Below are positions 45,316-45,888 of a DNA stretch of 45,888 nt, piece by piece. Origin of the DNA: Bacillus sp. X1(2014) (GTDB taxonomy: Bacteria; Bacillota; Bacilli; Bacillales_B; DSM-18226); the NCBI RefSeq assembly GCF_007678255.1, contig NZ_VEED01000023.1:1-45888 (forward strand). The letters run 5' to 3'. Made by a program: the position numbers and the translations under genes. The notes under the pieces are model-generated. The model searched no databases and was not told the DNA's origin. It saw only the letters and a list, made by a program, of their open reading frames with translations. How positions within the stretch are numbered: the stretch's first letter is position 1; each line of letters opens with the position of its first letter.

Positions 45316-45888
45316 CGGAAACGATTGCCTTTGAAACTACGAAAGCGGTCCGAAGACGACCGATGTTCGGACACGATTGCCTTTGAAATCACCAAATCTG
45401 TCCGAAGACGACCAATGTTCGGACACGATTTCCTTTGAAATCACCAAATCTGTCCGAAGACGACCAATGTTCGGACACGATTTCCTTTGAAATCATGAAA
45501 GCTGTCCGAAGACGACCAATGTTCGGACAGGATTGCCTTTGAAATCATGAAAGCTGTCCGAAGACGACCAATGTTCGGACACGATTGCCTTTGAAATCAC
45601 CAAATCTGTCCGAAGACGACCAATGTTCGGACAGGATTGCCTTTGAAACTACGAAAGCGGTCCGAAGACGACCGATGTTCGGACATGATTGCCTTTGAAA
45701 TCACCAAATCTGTCCGAAGACGACCAATGTTCGGACAGGATTGCCTTTGAAATCACCAAATCTGTCCGAAGACGACCAATGTTCGGACAGGATTGCCTTT
45801 GAAATCAACAAATCTGTCCGAAGACGACCAATGTTCGGACAGGATTGCCTTTGAAATCACCAAATCTGTCCGAAGACGACCAATGTTG
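45316..45888. repeat. Tandem array of 52-bp repeats, at least 11 units, running to window end
   Basis: Units start with CGGA(A/C) at 45316 and every 52 bp after (45368, 45420 ... 45836). Each contains TTCGGACA and TGTCCGAA as inverted arms 25 bp apart, then GACGACCAATG. Variation is concentrated in one 10-11 bp segment after TTTGAAA (forms beginning CTACGAAAG, TCACCAAAT, TCATGAAAG, TCAACAAAT) and in C/G after GGACA. 52 is not a multiple of 3, so the array is not a coding repeat. The last base in the window departs from the unit. Confidence 0.95.

Larger units (their letters stand above)
44886..45888. other. Gene-free end of the window
   Basis: No intact gene. Contents in order: two palindromes, a decayed partial copy of the preceding gene, about 130 bp of plain AT-rich DNA, a bidirectional terminator, then at least eleven 52-bp tandem repeats. 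Confidence 0.7.

Noticed and set aside
45316..45888. CRISPR array
   Set aside because: The whole 52-bp unit is conserved, including the parts that would be spacers; there are no unique spacers and no cas genes in the window.

Overview
The window looks like chromosome of a low-GC Gram-positive member of the Bacillaceae (Bacillus sensu lato, possibly Neobacillus-like; the genus is inferred from general feel, not from a search). The order tsaE-tsaB-rimI-tsaD / ydiF / moaC-rex ... ydiK-ydiL / groES-groEL matches the corresponding B. subtilis region closely. Strong AGGAGG-type ribosome binding sites, a TTG start for groES, a CIRCE operator and rho-independent terminators fit the same assignment.

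Layout. 1-6500 is conserved core: the 3' part of a tRNA-Asp, the t6A-tRNA modification operon, a DnaA-box cluster in the tsaD-ydiF gap, an ABC-F ATPase, MoaC and the redox repressor Rex. 6750-10365 holds a yhbD-bactofilin-bactofilin-MFS exporter operon. 10552-13890 is ydiKL and the HrcA-controlled groESL operon.

13871-17641 is an accessory patch. It is bounded by a perfect 20-bp repeat of the last bases of groEL and contains an HNH nuclease remnant, an IS3-family end, a large secreted eight-repeat protein and the tail of a sugar:cation symporter. I read it as a decayed integrative element (or stack of elements) in the groEL 3' end.

17773-25082 (minus strand) has two small multidrug/guanidinium-type exporters, a HAD phosphatase, and a six-gene operon: DeoR-type regulator, ABC ATPase, two permeases, a cytoplasmic alkaline-phosphatase-superfamily hydrolase and a lipoprotein binding protein. 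Hexamers resembling PhoP boxes at 11-bp spacing lie upstream. An organophosphate or phosphonate uptake-and-hydrolysis system is the best guess.

25570-32270 is a malate module: malic enzyme, CitA/DcuS-type two-component system, a permease of the 2-keto-3-deoxygluconate (KdgT) family where a malate carrier would be expected, and a second, larger malic enzyme.

32612-38677 is a lic-type beta-glucoside PTS locus (activator LicR, IIB, IIC, IIA, GH1 phospho-beta-glucosidase). A MITE with 8-bp target duplications sits in front of licB. 38847-44013 is a complete sucrose PTS locus (repressor, IIBC, sucrose-6-phosphate hydrolase, fructokinase) with palindromic operators. 44018-45888 holds a MerR-HTH/coiled-coil protein flanked by palindromes, a decayed partial copy of that gene, and at least eleven 52-bp tandem repeats running to the window edge.

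The points most worth following are the KdgT-family permease in a malate locus, the possibly Pho-controlled transporter/hydrolase operon, the groEL 3'-end integration scar, the palindrome-flanked MerR/coiled-coil gene, and the helically phased DnaA boxes.
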